Position numbers and translations under genes: made by a program. A model generated the notes under the pieces. That model was not told where the DNA came from and did no database searches. It was given only the letters and a program-made list of their open reading frames with translations. From the NCBI GenBank assembly GCA_002751075.1, contig NAOQ01000042.1, forward strand, positions 50,459-106,276: a stretch of 55,818 nt of DNA, in the 5' to 3' direction. The stretch is from Ichthyophonus hoferi (lineage: Eukaryota > Opisthokonta > Ichthyosporea > Ichthyophonida > Ichthyophonidae). Each line of letters opens with the position of its first letter. Position 1 is the stretch's first letter. Positions 25,059 to 35,415 of the stretch are shown piece after piece.

Positions 25059-26568
25059 AGTAGTAGAGCACTTGTTGTTACTTAGAAATTAACATTTCTG
25101 GAGTTAACGTTCTCAAACATAGGAATACCTTTCCACAATTAACCTCTTTTTTTGTTTTTCAGGTAACATTAAGCTGTTGTGATTAAGATGGGGGTCAGTA
25201 TGGTACTAACATTAAGATTTTTATGGGCATTACCTTCACCTTTAATCTTTGTTGGCATAGTGTGTTGGTCTAGGAGTAGTTTTTTTATTTTTAATATTGG
25301 TTGTAATTTAAACTCTGGTCATAGTGATGTGGAGGATGGGCCAATTAAGTTGAATGAGTCCTTGAATTAAATCTAAAGTTGGACATAGGCTAGAATAGTA
25401 TGCCGAGAGAGTGATCACTCATAAAACATACGTTTTTGCAGGGATTACAATTTCAGAACCTTCAATCTACCCTAGCCATGCTGGAAAATCGTTCCTGGAA
25501 CTGAGTAGGGGTTTAATTATGACAAAGTCTGCTTTTGGTTATTTTATTGTAGGTTCAGTTGATGGACTGTTTAACACTTGTACTATAGTGTTATTGAAGC
25601 AGAATTATTTTGTCATAGGCCCACTGGTTAATATTAATATCCTTAATTGATGAGTTCCATCATTTGTAAAATCTGATAAAGTAATGAAGACATGCCCAGA
25701 AAAGTGCCTCATCAGATGGTAGTTGGTGCATATTCCCAAGATTCACTTATTTGGTAAACCCTTGAGAAAAGCATAATTTATTTTTACAATTGAATTGACA
25801 ACACATCACTTGCATTTTATCTTTCCGATTGTGGAGCAGTATTTGAAAATTAGCTGCAAAAACTAACTTGGGATTGGCTGGTTAAATGAAAAACGTTATT
25901 GCATCAGAGAATTGTGTTGATAACAATGAAAATTGCAGCTGCTGCAGTAGAATTGTTATATGAGTGGGAGTTAGTAGATGATGCGATTAATAAAATAAAG
26001 TGGTTAATCCTTGAATATCAGTTTCCATACCCATTGTGGGCTGAACCGACTATTGTTGAATACTAGCCCTTTTTGGAATAGATATCATGCATGGCATTAT
26101 TCGTATTCTTATCTCATTGATTCATTATTGTCATGGAGGACCATAGATAAGCAGTAATAATAGCTGCTATGCTTTCCATTATAAAGGGGAGAGCTGGCAG
26201 GTTGTTTTCTTCTAAAATTGTACGAGTTTGAATGGGCATATTTGAATTGGAGTAGTAATTATGTTGTAATTGTACAGGTAGTGATGTAGTGATCAATGGA
26301 TCAACAATGTATTCTATATAAATATTCTCGCATGCATTGATTGATAAAAGAAATTTTTTTCAGTGATAGCGCGGTCTAAATTGATTATTCAGAGAGTGGT
26401 AGCAAGGGTGGTACATAAAATTGGTCTGAAAGCTGGCATAGAAATTAGTAAAGAGAATTTTTTGCCTTCATAAAAATATTCATTTATAGTTTTAGATTGT
26501 CAAATAGGATTATTACAAGTAAATCTCTGTATATGTGGGTGTGCAGGTGTATAATAGTGTAATGAAAA

Positions 26569-26586
26569 CATGCTTGACCCATAACC
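26569..26586 (-). other. primer-binding site matching the anticodon arm of initiator tRNA-Met
   Basis: The plus strand reads CATGCTTGACCCATAACC, ending 4 bp from the 5' LTR. It contains CCCATAACC, which is the anticodon-loop and 3'-stem sequence of eukaryotic initiator tRNA-Met. Drosophila copia is known to prime from an internal, anticodon-side fragment of this tRNA, and this site fits that mode rather than the usual 3'-CCA mode. Confidence 0.65.
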
Positions 26587-26590
26587 CTGT

Positions 26591-27457
26591 TGCGATTTGA
26601 AATTGACTTCCTACCTTGGGCCTGTGAGGTATATTCAAAGGTCAAATCCTTATCTAAGATAGTTCAAATATATTTTATCTCTGTATTGGTTTCTACAGCT
26701 TCAATGTTGATGATTTTAATACTGGGAGGTTCTATATGTATACATATTTTTTATCAAGAAAGAAACTGTCATTATTGGCAATTCTAACTTAATCTGAAAT
26801 GAAGACCTGGTCCAGATTAATATATTTGAAATTTTGTTTTCAATTTTGCATGGATTCTTGGGACATAATCCATTAACCAAGATTAACATATTATTGGAGA
26901 ATGATTGTTGGCAGCTCTTTCAGTTAGGTTCATACTGATTATATTGTTTGTCTAAGTATTTTATTTTCTATAACATTATTGTGCTTTGAACAGTAAATAA
27001 TATAAGCACAGCTGGCGTTTTGTTTATACTTGTAATGCGCGAGAGATCTAGGATTTAAGCTCTTCATAAGAGAGATTTCTATGCACTATATGTTTTGTCA
27101 TTTCTTTAATTGATTCATGTCTATAATCAAAAGTCACATAGCGTTGTGCTAGTGTATTCCGTTTCTATTGATAATGATATTACTAATGAACTCAATAAGT
27201 TAATATGCTTACCTATTACTTTGTGTGGATGTAGAAAGGTGTACTTTATATTATCAAAACATATGTAAATAATAGCTATAATATATACTATGTTAGGGTA
27301 CCAAGTAACATAAGGATTCAGAAGCTTTTGGAATTTTGGAATGGTATGGACCTTGCGAAACAGAAAATCATGTGATGCAATCAGGAAATCAGGGAACATT
27401 ATAAATAACATAATCACTTATGATTCTAATTCTTAATCAGAAATAATGATGGTAACA
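26591..27457 (-). repeat. 5' LTR of copia fossil
   Basis: Partner of 20712-21577 and nearly equal in length (867 versus 866 bp). On the minus strand it starts TGTTACCATC and ends CAAATCGCA. Divergence is spread over the whole length. Confidence 0.8.
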
Positions 27458-29680
27458 TTTAACTTTTAACTGTGAATTATTTCTAGATACACTCTGCATT
27501 AGCACATCATTCCCTAATAGCTTTTGGTCACCCTTGAGAGAGAGTAGACAATAGAAGTTGTTTATAAAGAGTTAATAATTCACATTTGGTAAATAGCCTT
27601 AAATTGATTAGGTTTACACAAATGACGTTATAACATTTAAAGCACAGATCTTTACACTTAAACAGAATATTTAGTAATTAGCATTGTTGACAGAAATGAA
27701 ATTTATCAGTAAGTTCCAGCCATTTCAGATCTTACTAGATTGGGCAGTAAAGGGAACTTTACTGTGTTTCACTTGATCTGTATTTAAATCGTATTGAAAT
27801 CAGTTTCTAATTGGAAATTATAATTGCAGGGGATCACGTTACTCACTAGGATTGCTGATTACATCATGAGATCTTAATACTCCCAAGGTTCCTGTGATTA
27901 TCTAGCACCAACTAGGTCAGGGATAATGATCTATACAGTACACTGGTGCATCAGATACAGTAGTTTGTGTAGTAGTGTTGCCTTGATAATTTTATAAATA
28001 GAAATATCAGTAATAAAGTAAGGTATTTATGCATCACTATATCAATTACGATATTAAACCCGAATCAAAAAGAAATAGAAAATAGTGTATAGATATAGAT
28101 AGAACAACATAAAATTTAATATACTTAGTGAAAACTCTGGATTATGCTAAATGTGTAAATTATAAAATAACCTTAACTGTGCTTGTGGCTTTGATGGTTC
28201 TAAACATGCATAGAATTAGAAAACACCAACCACCAGGTTACTCTGCCAAAAGGATTAAAATTAATAAACAAAACCTAATGGGCAGGTGCTTGATCGGAGA
28301 TATAAAACATCCAGCTTTTTTTGAGAGATTATGACCAAACATTAAAGAAAAATTAAGCTGAAGAAAGATTGAAACCTAAAAGCTTTTGCATATTTCCACA
28401 CAGAACATAGGCCCCTCTTATTGCAGGTACTTAGATACCAAAAGAAGGTATATCTCTGTTGACACAGTAGATTCTAAAAAGTTAAGATTAGAGTGAATTC
28501 AATGGAAGATATCACGTTTGCAATTCAGTGGATAGAATATGACTCAAGAAATTTACCTCATCTTAATGAACAGGTTTTAACCCAACAACTCACTTCACCA
28601 AAGCTAATTTTTTGACCTGTGTCATATCCTGCTTCTAATAGGTAGTATATCCATGGAAATATTCTCCTTTAATAGCAAAAAATAATAATTCGATGTCCAT
28701 GAGCCTTTTCTGGCATTATTTATTTATTTTTTACAGTAAGCAGACAAAAGAATTATAGCTTACAAAATATTATACCAAATGCTTTTAATTCATATTACCT
28801 TCTTATCATGCTTCTGCCTGCATTTTATGATTTAAATCAAGGATGTGCTTTATAAGCCCAAAGCTGATTAGGTAGAAACTATCAAATATGATTGAATTAG
28901 GAAATATGAACTGCAAATCAAGATAATCATTAATGTTTAAAATAGTATGTTGGGTCCTATTCGCTATCCTTATATGAAAAAGTGCAGCCATTTGTTCATT
29001 GGGTAGATTAGTATTAATTGAAAGAATAGTAGTATGTAATAACTATGATCTGATTGTGGCTGCGTGTTTATAGTTATGGTATTATTATCATAGAAAGAAT
29101 AAAAATTAGATTCAACTAGTTAGCGTTCCAGTAAAGTATCTGAATTATCTACTTTTAACTTTTTGACAACTATAGATATAATATAAAGCGCACAAATTAA
29201 CAGTCAATGTTGACGACCGAGAACAGTGTTTTATTAGTTGTTTTTGTTTCTTTTACCCATTCTCGACCTTTGCTTAAGGTGATATAGGCAATAGCAAATG
29301 GGACCAATCATAAAGAATATTTATTGGCTAATACAATTCATGATATATCACAGAGCCACTAGGATTGTCTGGTCCTATCAACAATCTTATGTTATTGTGT
29401 CCTTTTTTGAATGGCTCGGTCTTATATCGTAAAGGAATCAGCTGTCACAAAAAAAAAATTTGAACGCTTTGACCCCAACATATGGTAAAATCATGAATAC
29501 TTGTTAATTCAAGTGTGTGGTCCAGTAACCGACAAACAAGATTTCGATAATTCTTGCTCAAACTCACGTTGTTGGTCAAGATATAGAAGCCTTTAATTTC
29601 TTACTAGGTGTTGTGTTGTATATAAGATAACGATAATTACAATCTGATGGTGGTTGTGAATAAACGGTTATGGTATCATT
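27458..29680. other. intergenic, no firm gene
   Basis: A plus open frame at 28128-28334 (68 codons, beginning MKTLDYAKCVNYK) and a minus frame at 28806-28991 have no recognisable domain or splice partners. Otherwise this is A+T-rich DNA. Confidence 0.4.
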
Positions 29681-29684
29681 AATA

Positions 29685-29896
29685 TTAATTAGGGGAAGCG
29701 ACAGCAAGCTTGACTACTTGGCCTTCCTGAAAAGGATTACTTCACCCTCTTTAAAAACCAGACATATTATTAATATATAAACATATACATAAAATTCTGA
29801 AATATGTCTTTTTCTGACTAGTATTAATTTTTCATTTGATTGGGCAGTAGTATATGACTCAACCGTTTTCTTTAATGCTACTATGAAGCCTTGCAT
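29685..29896 (-). CDS. possible two-exon microprotein, function unknown
   Basis: The first exon, 29789-29896, starts with ATG and ends at a GTATAT donor. A 62-bp intron ends in a TTTTCAG acceptor, and the second exon, 29685-29726, ends in TAA. Both junctions are phase 0, giving 49 residues that start MQGFIVALKKTVESYTTAQS and end EGQVVKLAVASPN. The centre is basic (LILVRKRHISEF). There is no signal peptide, membrane segment or family I recognise. Against it: the intron is much shorter than others in this window, and short open frames arise by chance. In its favour: a clean in-phase joint and a codon composition richer than the flanks. It could also be the 3' end of a longer gene. Confidence 0.35.
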
Positions 29897-31240
29897 TTAT
29901 GCTTCTTTCGCTCAAAAATCCGTTTTGATCAATTTCGTTTAAATCGTACCGTATCATATCATATCATCAATTACTTATTGATCAGCATCTATGTAGTATC
30001 TGATTGGTTAGTTAGTTATTGCTTTTTAGCGTGAATTATTTCTAAGAATAGATTGAATTATATCTTGTAGAAAAGTCCGAACCAATAAGAACATAGATCA
30101 TTCACAAAGATTTTTTGTCAAATTTAACTAGGAAGGAATGTATTTTCTTTCTAATAATGAACAAAAAAATAACAACTATAAATAAACTAATAAGTAATAA
30201 AAGTGCAGTGAACAATTTAGTTCCGAAATAATATCTAATATTGTTATATACGGTTATCAATGTAAAATCTACGGTATCTAGAAATTCCGCCTCAAGGAAA
30301 TTGCTTTTGTATCCTCATTTGAATGACTGCTCAGATACCATGTATCGACAAATCAATATACATGATTAATTGCGACCGATCATTTCATGATCCGGTTATA
30401 TGTTGCGGCATCGTGTGTACAATGGTGATTGGTCCAGACCTTGTGAATCCCGTTATATGTATCCGATGATAAATTATTGGTGTAAATGGGAACCTTCTTA
30501 ATCTCTAGATATCTGTACATGTATATATTATGTTTATAAATTTTTATTTGTATTATTATTATTATGTGCTGAACCGAGTCCGAGCGTACGCAATCTCCTT
30601 AATTCATTCTATACAATTAATATTGAAAGACATATTCTATTAAAGTACACATACGCACCATCTTTATATCTGTTGGTCTATTATATTTATTATTATTATT
30701 ATTATTATTCTTCTTCTTCTTTTCTGAACAGTATACTATTTAAAATGTATATTATATTCTCTCTTATGTATTTGATATTAGACAATTAATTTTATATTAT
30801 TGCATCAACATTACATCACTAAACAAAATAAGAATACTAGTAATGCTTTTAAATATACAATTTCCGACATTACTCTTTACATTGCATTGTATTTGATTTT
30901 ATATGATTTTATACTATCTTACACTATATTATTATTATATTGTATTTAGAGCAATATTATAATAATATGTAAACCATTTCCTTAAATCGCCTACAGTATA
31001 AAAAAACTACATAATACTATGCAATACTATATGATACTACATAGTACTACATAATATTATAATATTATATATTATAATTCTGTAGTGTGTATATTATTGA
31101 TTGTCATTAGACTATAAATTCTACTAAAAATGCGTACATATATATATATGAAAATAATGAAAAGTTTAGCTACCATCAAGAATTTATTTTGTCCATATTT
31201 AACTTCCGAAACCTTGTATATGGCATCATATATAATATAT
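29897..31240. other. A+T-rich DNA with microsatellites
   Basis: No gene seen. It contains short microsatellites, including a TTA run passing into a TTC run at about 30688-30722 and irregular ATACTACAT-type repeats near 31008-31070. These lead into the ATATT array. Confidence 0.5.
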
Positions 31241-31254
31241 AACTGATATTATAT

Positions 31255-31770
31255 TATGTTCTATTATATTAATTTATATTATATTATATTATATTATATT
31301 ATATTATATTATATTATATTATATTACATTATATTATATTATATTATATTATATTNNNNNNNNNNNNNNNNNNNNNNNNNNNNNNNNNNNNNNNNNNNNN
31401 NNNNNNNNNNNNNNNNNNNNNNNNNNNNNNNNNNNNNNNNNNNNNNNNNNNNNNNNNNNNNNNNNNNNNNNNNNNNNNNNNNNNNNNNNNNNNNNNNNNN
31501 NNNNNNNNNNNNNNNNNNNNNNNNNNNNNNNNNNNNNNNNNNNNNNNNNNNNNNNNNNNNNNNNNNNNNNNNNNNNNNNNNNNNNNNNNNATATTACATT
31601 ATATTATATTATATTATATTATATTATATTATATTATATTATATTATATTAATTTATATTATATTATATTATATTAATTTATATTATATTATATTATTTT
31701 ACATTATATTATATTATGATATATTGCTTTATAATATGTTATATTATATTATATATATTATATTATACCT
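31255..31770. repeat. ATATT pentamer microsatellite array, interrupted by assembly gap
   Basis: Near-perfect tandem ATATT units lie on both sides of the N gap, with occasional variants (ACATT, AATTT) that are commoner toward the right edge. Because the period is five, the array leaves long frames open and creates a spurious repetitive open frame. The real length is unknown. Confidence 0.9.
31356..31590. other. assembly gap (235 N)
   Basis: A run of N within the pentamer array. The stated length may be an estimate; the repeat itself probably caused the assembly break. Confidence 0.98.
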
Positions 31771-31820
31771 TCCCCCCCCCCAATTAAATCAAGCGTTAAA
31801 TTACAGGTACCCAATCAACT

Positions 31821-32606
31821 ATGAGGTGGCAAGTATCTAATTGGATAACCAAAGCTATTATCATAACAACGCTTGTAGGAGTATTATGTAAAGAGGCAAG
31901 AGGACAAGAAGCTGTTCTCCCAATTAATAACAGTACAATCAATCAAAGTACTGTTTCCACAATAACCACACAGATTATCTCTACAACCACTTCGACTAGT
32001 CAAACTACCTCTACAACTACTGAGACCAGTCAAACTACCTCTACAACTACTGAGACCAGTCAAACTACCTCTACAACTACTGAGACCAGTCAAACTACCT
32101 CTACAACTACTGAGACCAGTCAAACTACCTCTACAACAACTCAGACCAGTCAAACTAACTCTACAACCAGTTCGACCAGTCAAAACACCTCTACAACAAC
32201 TCAGACCAGCCAAACTACCTCTACAACCACTCAGACCAGTGAAACTCCCTCTACAATCATTTCGAGCAATAAAGATGGTCGTCTAATCCAATCCCAAAAA
32301 AAATTGGCATCCCGTAAGAAGATATTAGCAATTGGATTAGGTACAGCGTTGAGTGTAATAGTAATTGCTATTCTTATTGGTTTAATTTTCTGTATAAAAC
32401 GTCGTAAAGATTCTCAAAAATTGCAACCTAAACGTTCGTCGGATACGAATATAGATACCGAGCCCATTGAAATGATAAAGTCTAAGAAAAATAGTAGTCC
32501 TCTAGCCGACTCTGTACAGGAATGGAGGCTAACTCTGATGAAAGAAAGACCCCATCCTAGTGGAAGTAGTTCAGGTTCTACAAGTGTTAGTCTACATACT
32601 TCCTGA
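31821..32606 (+). CDS. Ser/Thr-repeat type I membrane protein (mucin-like surface protein)
   Basis: A single-exon frame of 261 residues. Residues 11-28 are a hydrophobic signal-peptide-like segment (IIITTLVGVL). Residues 54-143 are nine tandem 10-residue units, consensus STTTETSQTT, a dense O-glycosylation target. N-glycosylation sequons occur at Asn36, Asn37, Asn41, Asn113 and Asn122. Residues 167-192 form one membrane helix, followed by KRRK and a 65-residue cytoplasmic tail rich in Ser, Lys and Glu. This layout is that of fungal cell-surface mucins and wall-stress sensors of the Mid2/Mtl1/Msb2 kind. I see no conserved tail motif that would name one, so the role is inferred. A pyrimidine tract and TTACAG at 31802-31807 could be a 5'-UTR splice acceptor. 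Confidence 0.75.
   Translation: MRWQVSNWITKAIIITTLVGVLCKEARGQEAVLPINNSTINQSTVSTITTQIISTTTSTSQTTSTTTETSQTTSTTTETSQTTSTTTETSQTTSTTTETSQTTSTTTQTSQTNSTTSSTSQNTSTTTQTSQTTSTTTQTSETPSTIISSNKDGRLIQSQKKLASRKKILAIGLGTALSVIVIAILIGLIFCIKRRKDSQKLQPKRSSDTNIDTEPIEMIKSKKNSSPLADSVQEWRLTLMKERPHPSGSSSGSTSVSLHTS
31980..32249 (+). repeat. nine tandem 30-bp units in the mucin-like gene
   Basis: In-frame 30-bp repeats, each encoding ten residues. Units 2-5 are nearly identical at the DNA level, while units 6-9 vary. Homogenised central units suggest recent expansion or gene conversion. Confidence 0.9.
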
Positions 32607-32847
32607 TATCTTGTAAGGAAACATTTTTTGTTTATTGTTCATGTTGCATTGTACTTCTAAATATTCAGTAGCGTTTAAAATGAAGTTTCAATCGGTATAT
32701 AGAGTTAGATATTAATTAATAGCAATTAATCAATTACATGATACCGCTAATTACATTAAATTGGGACTAGCTGCTAAGTAAAGACTAGTACGGGAATTTT
32801 TTGTGGTTTATTAGATAGTGTTGGTTATTAGAATTAAATACACTTAC

Positions 32848-33270
32848 TATATAAACAAAATACGTAGCAACTAGAATGATCCTTTCAATATTCACAGGAT
32901 AATATGTTGCTAACAACATTGTGATAACAGTTCTGTAGAATCTCTGATTGCAGATACATGTGTCTTTAATGTTTATTACAGGGTCACCTGAAATCGACAT
33001 GAACCAAAAACACTATAACAAACAGCCACAGACCTAGTCTAGATTCTTAATTTGAGTAAGTGTTGCATTTAATAAGCGTTTTGAACAAAAGACTTATTCT
33101 TTGTCTGTGTAAAAAAGGTCGTTATGGTAGTAACAGGGAAAGAAATATCCGCACCTACAATTCCTAATATTAAATGTAAGTCAGCAATTCCTAAAGTGAC
33201 TAAGTTAGGTCCGTGGAGAAAAAGAAGCCACAGGTTCAACTCTCGTCCAAAAGCAATGACGAGGATAAGA
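32848..33270 (-). pseudogene. probable fragment of a seven-helix receptor gene (TM1-TM3)
   Basis: Two minus-strand exons join in phase. 33155-33270 follows a TTTTCAG acceptor and ends G|GTGCGG. 32848-32987 follows TTTCAG and ends before GTAAGTG. The first encodes a hydrophobic stretch, then NLVTLGIADLHLILGIV, which resembles GPCR helix 2 (LxxADLLxxL). The second gives GDPVINIKDTCICNQRF and a further hydrophobic stretch. A Cys a few residues ahead of helix 3, in the pattern CxxQxF, is known in cAMP-receptor-like (class E) GPCRs. No exon for the start or for helices 4-7 is visible before the mucin-like gene 240 bp away. I take it as a truncated gene or relic; coincidental hydrophobic frames remain possible. 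Confidence 0.38.
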
Positions 33271-34740
33271 CTGAAAATTTTTTTTGGAGGACTTCAACTC
33301 CAGCTCGAGCGAATCTAAGAACAGATACTCTGTTTATCGATAGTGAAGCTGTGAGGAATCAGAAATCTCGGTTTGACTAAGACTCCTTTTCTGTAATTGG
33401 GAACAGTGTGATTAAACGCGATTAGAGACATCGCTGACAACTAGTCCATTGGCTGAGTCCTTTGACCATTTTTCTCTACGAGACCTTTTACGAGAAGTCT
33501 CGTTTATAGTGTTACTGTGTTCCGAATATGAGAATGTAAATTTTCTCATAGTTACTTCTAAATCTAATCATATTAACTATTAACAATTGGTATGCAGTCG
33601 CTAATATTAGCGATCGTAACGTCAAGTTTATAGTAAAACAAAAAGAAAACCTTTAGCCAATACAGGCCTACTAGTACGGCAATACTCTGTGACAATGGAC
33701 CACAACCGAAAAATGTCAGATCTCACTCTTGAATATGCTACTTATATATTAATTTCATTCTTAGTTGCAATATAAGTGCCTGTACGTGAGTTATTTAAAC
33801 ATATGACATTATTTGCATGGTTATTTTCGTATTGTTTCTTAACATATTTTATACTAATAACATTTATAATTAATTTGCAAATAATAACTGATCAATTATT
33901 CCACATGGAATTTAAGCAAATTTTCTGTATATTGGAGTGATCGATTATTCATATTAATTATTTAAATTTGAGAAGTAATGAAATCATTATATCTTTTATT
34001 AATCTTTCCAAAGTTAAATGTGGACATATCTGGTTATCTGGTGGAAAAACTGGGTACCATTTTGAGATACGCATGCATGAGGTACGTGGGTTATTCAACA
34101 CTGGCTATGCTATCAACCAGAAGGTGGGATAAAACCAACTATAATCAACTATAACGATCTCCTCGGTTAGAAAATTTTGCGTAATAAAAAAATAAGTTGC
34201 ATAACCTTTCTTTACTTTGATATTAAGTCATTCCTAGTCAAAAAGTTCAAGAAACACATACTAAACCACAATACTGGAATTCAATAGCGTGCCCCATTCG
34301 ATATTTATTAATGTGGTTAGTGAAACTTCAATGTCTGTTAAGGATCAACTTTTTTCTAATCGTCGGAGACTGGACCAGTATACAATCGCTCTTACTAATT
34401 AAAATTTAATTTAAACGAACCACAATTTTACTTATTTATAGTTGACCCACCAATCAATAATCTATTGTTCAATCAATATCGATTAATTAAATTTAAAACA
34501 TTCTTTTATTTGCTATTTATTTTTACCACTACGGGGGCTAAAAATCACTACTATTATTTCAAGATGAAAAGATAGTTTTGCTAAAGTAGAAAATGTTTGT
34601 GCTAATACTTATAGTACTTATACTGTATTGAAATTCTGTATACATATACAAACTACATATAGCAACTTTCTTTTAGTTGCTTTTTTGTTTTTCTCGTCCA
34701 CCCAATAATATATTTTGGTAAAATAAATTTCTAGGAAATA
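33271..34740. other. Vti1 upstream and intergenic DNA
   Basis: No supported gene. Just before the Vti1 ATG, the sequence AAATTTCTAG at 34724-34733 could be a 3' splice site of an intron in the 5' UTR. Confidence 0.35.
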
Positions 34741-35415
34741 ATGACGGACTTATTTGATGAACATGTACAAGAGTTCATGGACTTATCGTCAACTGTCACA
34801 AACATTATTAACACAAAGGTCAAAACAACACAAGGTAGCCAGAAATCCAAAGCTGTACAGACCTGCCAAGGCAAGATTAATGAGTTGAACGAATGTATTG
34901 AACAAATGGAATTTGAGGCACGCGAGCAACTTTCAAAGGAACTCAAAAACAGTCTTCTTCGTCGTGTTGAGGGTTATCGAGGAGATGTTGCCATGCTTGA
35001 AAAAGAGTTGCGCCGTGTGGCCGTAGCCTTTACAGAGGCCAATCGGGATGCTCTTTTTGTTGACGAGGCAAACATGGATGTAGATGCCTTGACAGGAAGC
35101 GATCAGCGGCAATTGTTAATGCGGAATACTGACCGGATACAACAAACAGGTCAAGCGATTCATGAGGCTGAGCGACAGACCTTGGAGATTCAGGAAATAG
35201 GTGTAGGTATTTTGGATAACCTTAGTTCACAGAGAGAAACCATTACTAGAGTACGTGATGGCTTGCGCGAAACAGACTCGAATTTAAGGAAAAGTATGAG
35301 AGTTGCTAACAATATGGCACGAAGGGTCTGGCAAAACAAGCTGTTGATGTATGGGATAATGGCCATTGTTGTCGGTGCAATAGGCCTCATGATATACCTG
35401 AAATTTGGTCATTAG
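34741..35415 (+). CDS. VTI1: Vti1 family Qb-SNARE
   Basis: A tail-anchored SNARE that contributes the Qb helix in Golgi-endosome and late endosome-vacuole fusion. One uninterrupted frame of 224 residues, close to the family's usual 210-235. Residues 1-105 are the N-terminal three-helix domain, including the conserved segment LNECIEQMEFEAREQ. The SNARE helix runs about 128-190, with the ionic-layer Gln164 in LSSQRETITRVRDGL. Residues 201-221 are the membrane anchor, with only three residues after it. It is intronless while every other firm soluble or SNARE gene here has four or more exons; a 5'-UTR intron or retrocopy origin could explain this. A poly(A) signal AATAAA lies at 35612-35617. VAMP7, a known partner, lies 6 kb downstream. 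Confidence 0.94.
   Translation: MTDLFDEHVQEFMDLSSTVTNIINTKVKTTQGSQKSKAVQTCQGKINELNECIEQMEFEAREQLSKELKNSLLRRVEGYRGDVAMLEKELRRVAVAFTEANRDALFVDEANMDVDALTGSDQRQLLMRNTDRIQQTGQAIHEAERQTLEIQEIGVGILDNLSSQRETITRVRDGLRETDSNLRKSMRVANNMARRVWQNKLLMYGIMAIVVGAIGLMIYLKFGH

Larger units (their letters stand above)
20712..27457 (-). mobile_element. Ty1/copia LTR retrotransposon fossil, complete length but broken
   Basis: A 6.7-kb element on the minus strand. It is bounded by two direct repeats of 866 and 867 bp that start TGTT and end CA on the minus strand. A tRNA-like primer-binding site lies 4 bp inside the 5' LTR, and a short purine tract (AAGGAGG) directly abuts the 3' LTR. Between them, in order, are a gag-sized region (about 25060-26560), a copia-type protease/GAG-pre-integrase segment (24489-25058), a degraded integrase/reverse-transcriptase region and a copia RNase H segment (21632-21883). 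The order (integrase before RT and RNase H) is inferred from the copia family. It carries many breaks and cannot be active. By-eye LTR identity of about 75-80% in alignable stretches implies great age. I found no matching target-site duplication. Confidence 0.82.

Noticed and set aside
28128-28334. 68-codon plus frame considered as a small gene
   Set aside because: No domain, no clear splice partners and no conservation evidence available.
31256-31840. 194-codon repetitive YYIIL open frame
   Set aside because: It is a by-product of the ATATT pentamer array and runs through the N gap. A period-5 repeat without stops is open by construction.
31884-32213. minus-strand 109-codon frame of GLSSCRGSLT repeats
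   Set aside because: Shadow of the plus-strand mucin-like repeats. The plus frame has a signal peptide, a membrane helix and a sensible tail.
33225-33250. GGTTCAACTC resembling a tRNA B box
   Set aside because: No A box, acceptor stem or cloverleaf partner at the right distance; it lies within the GPCR-like exon.
34731-34946. minus frame opposite the Vti1 start
   Set aside because: Antisense shadow with no domain.
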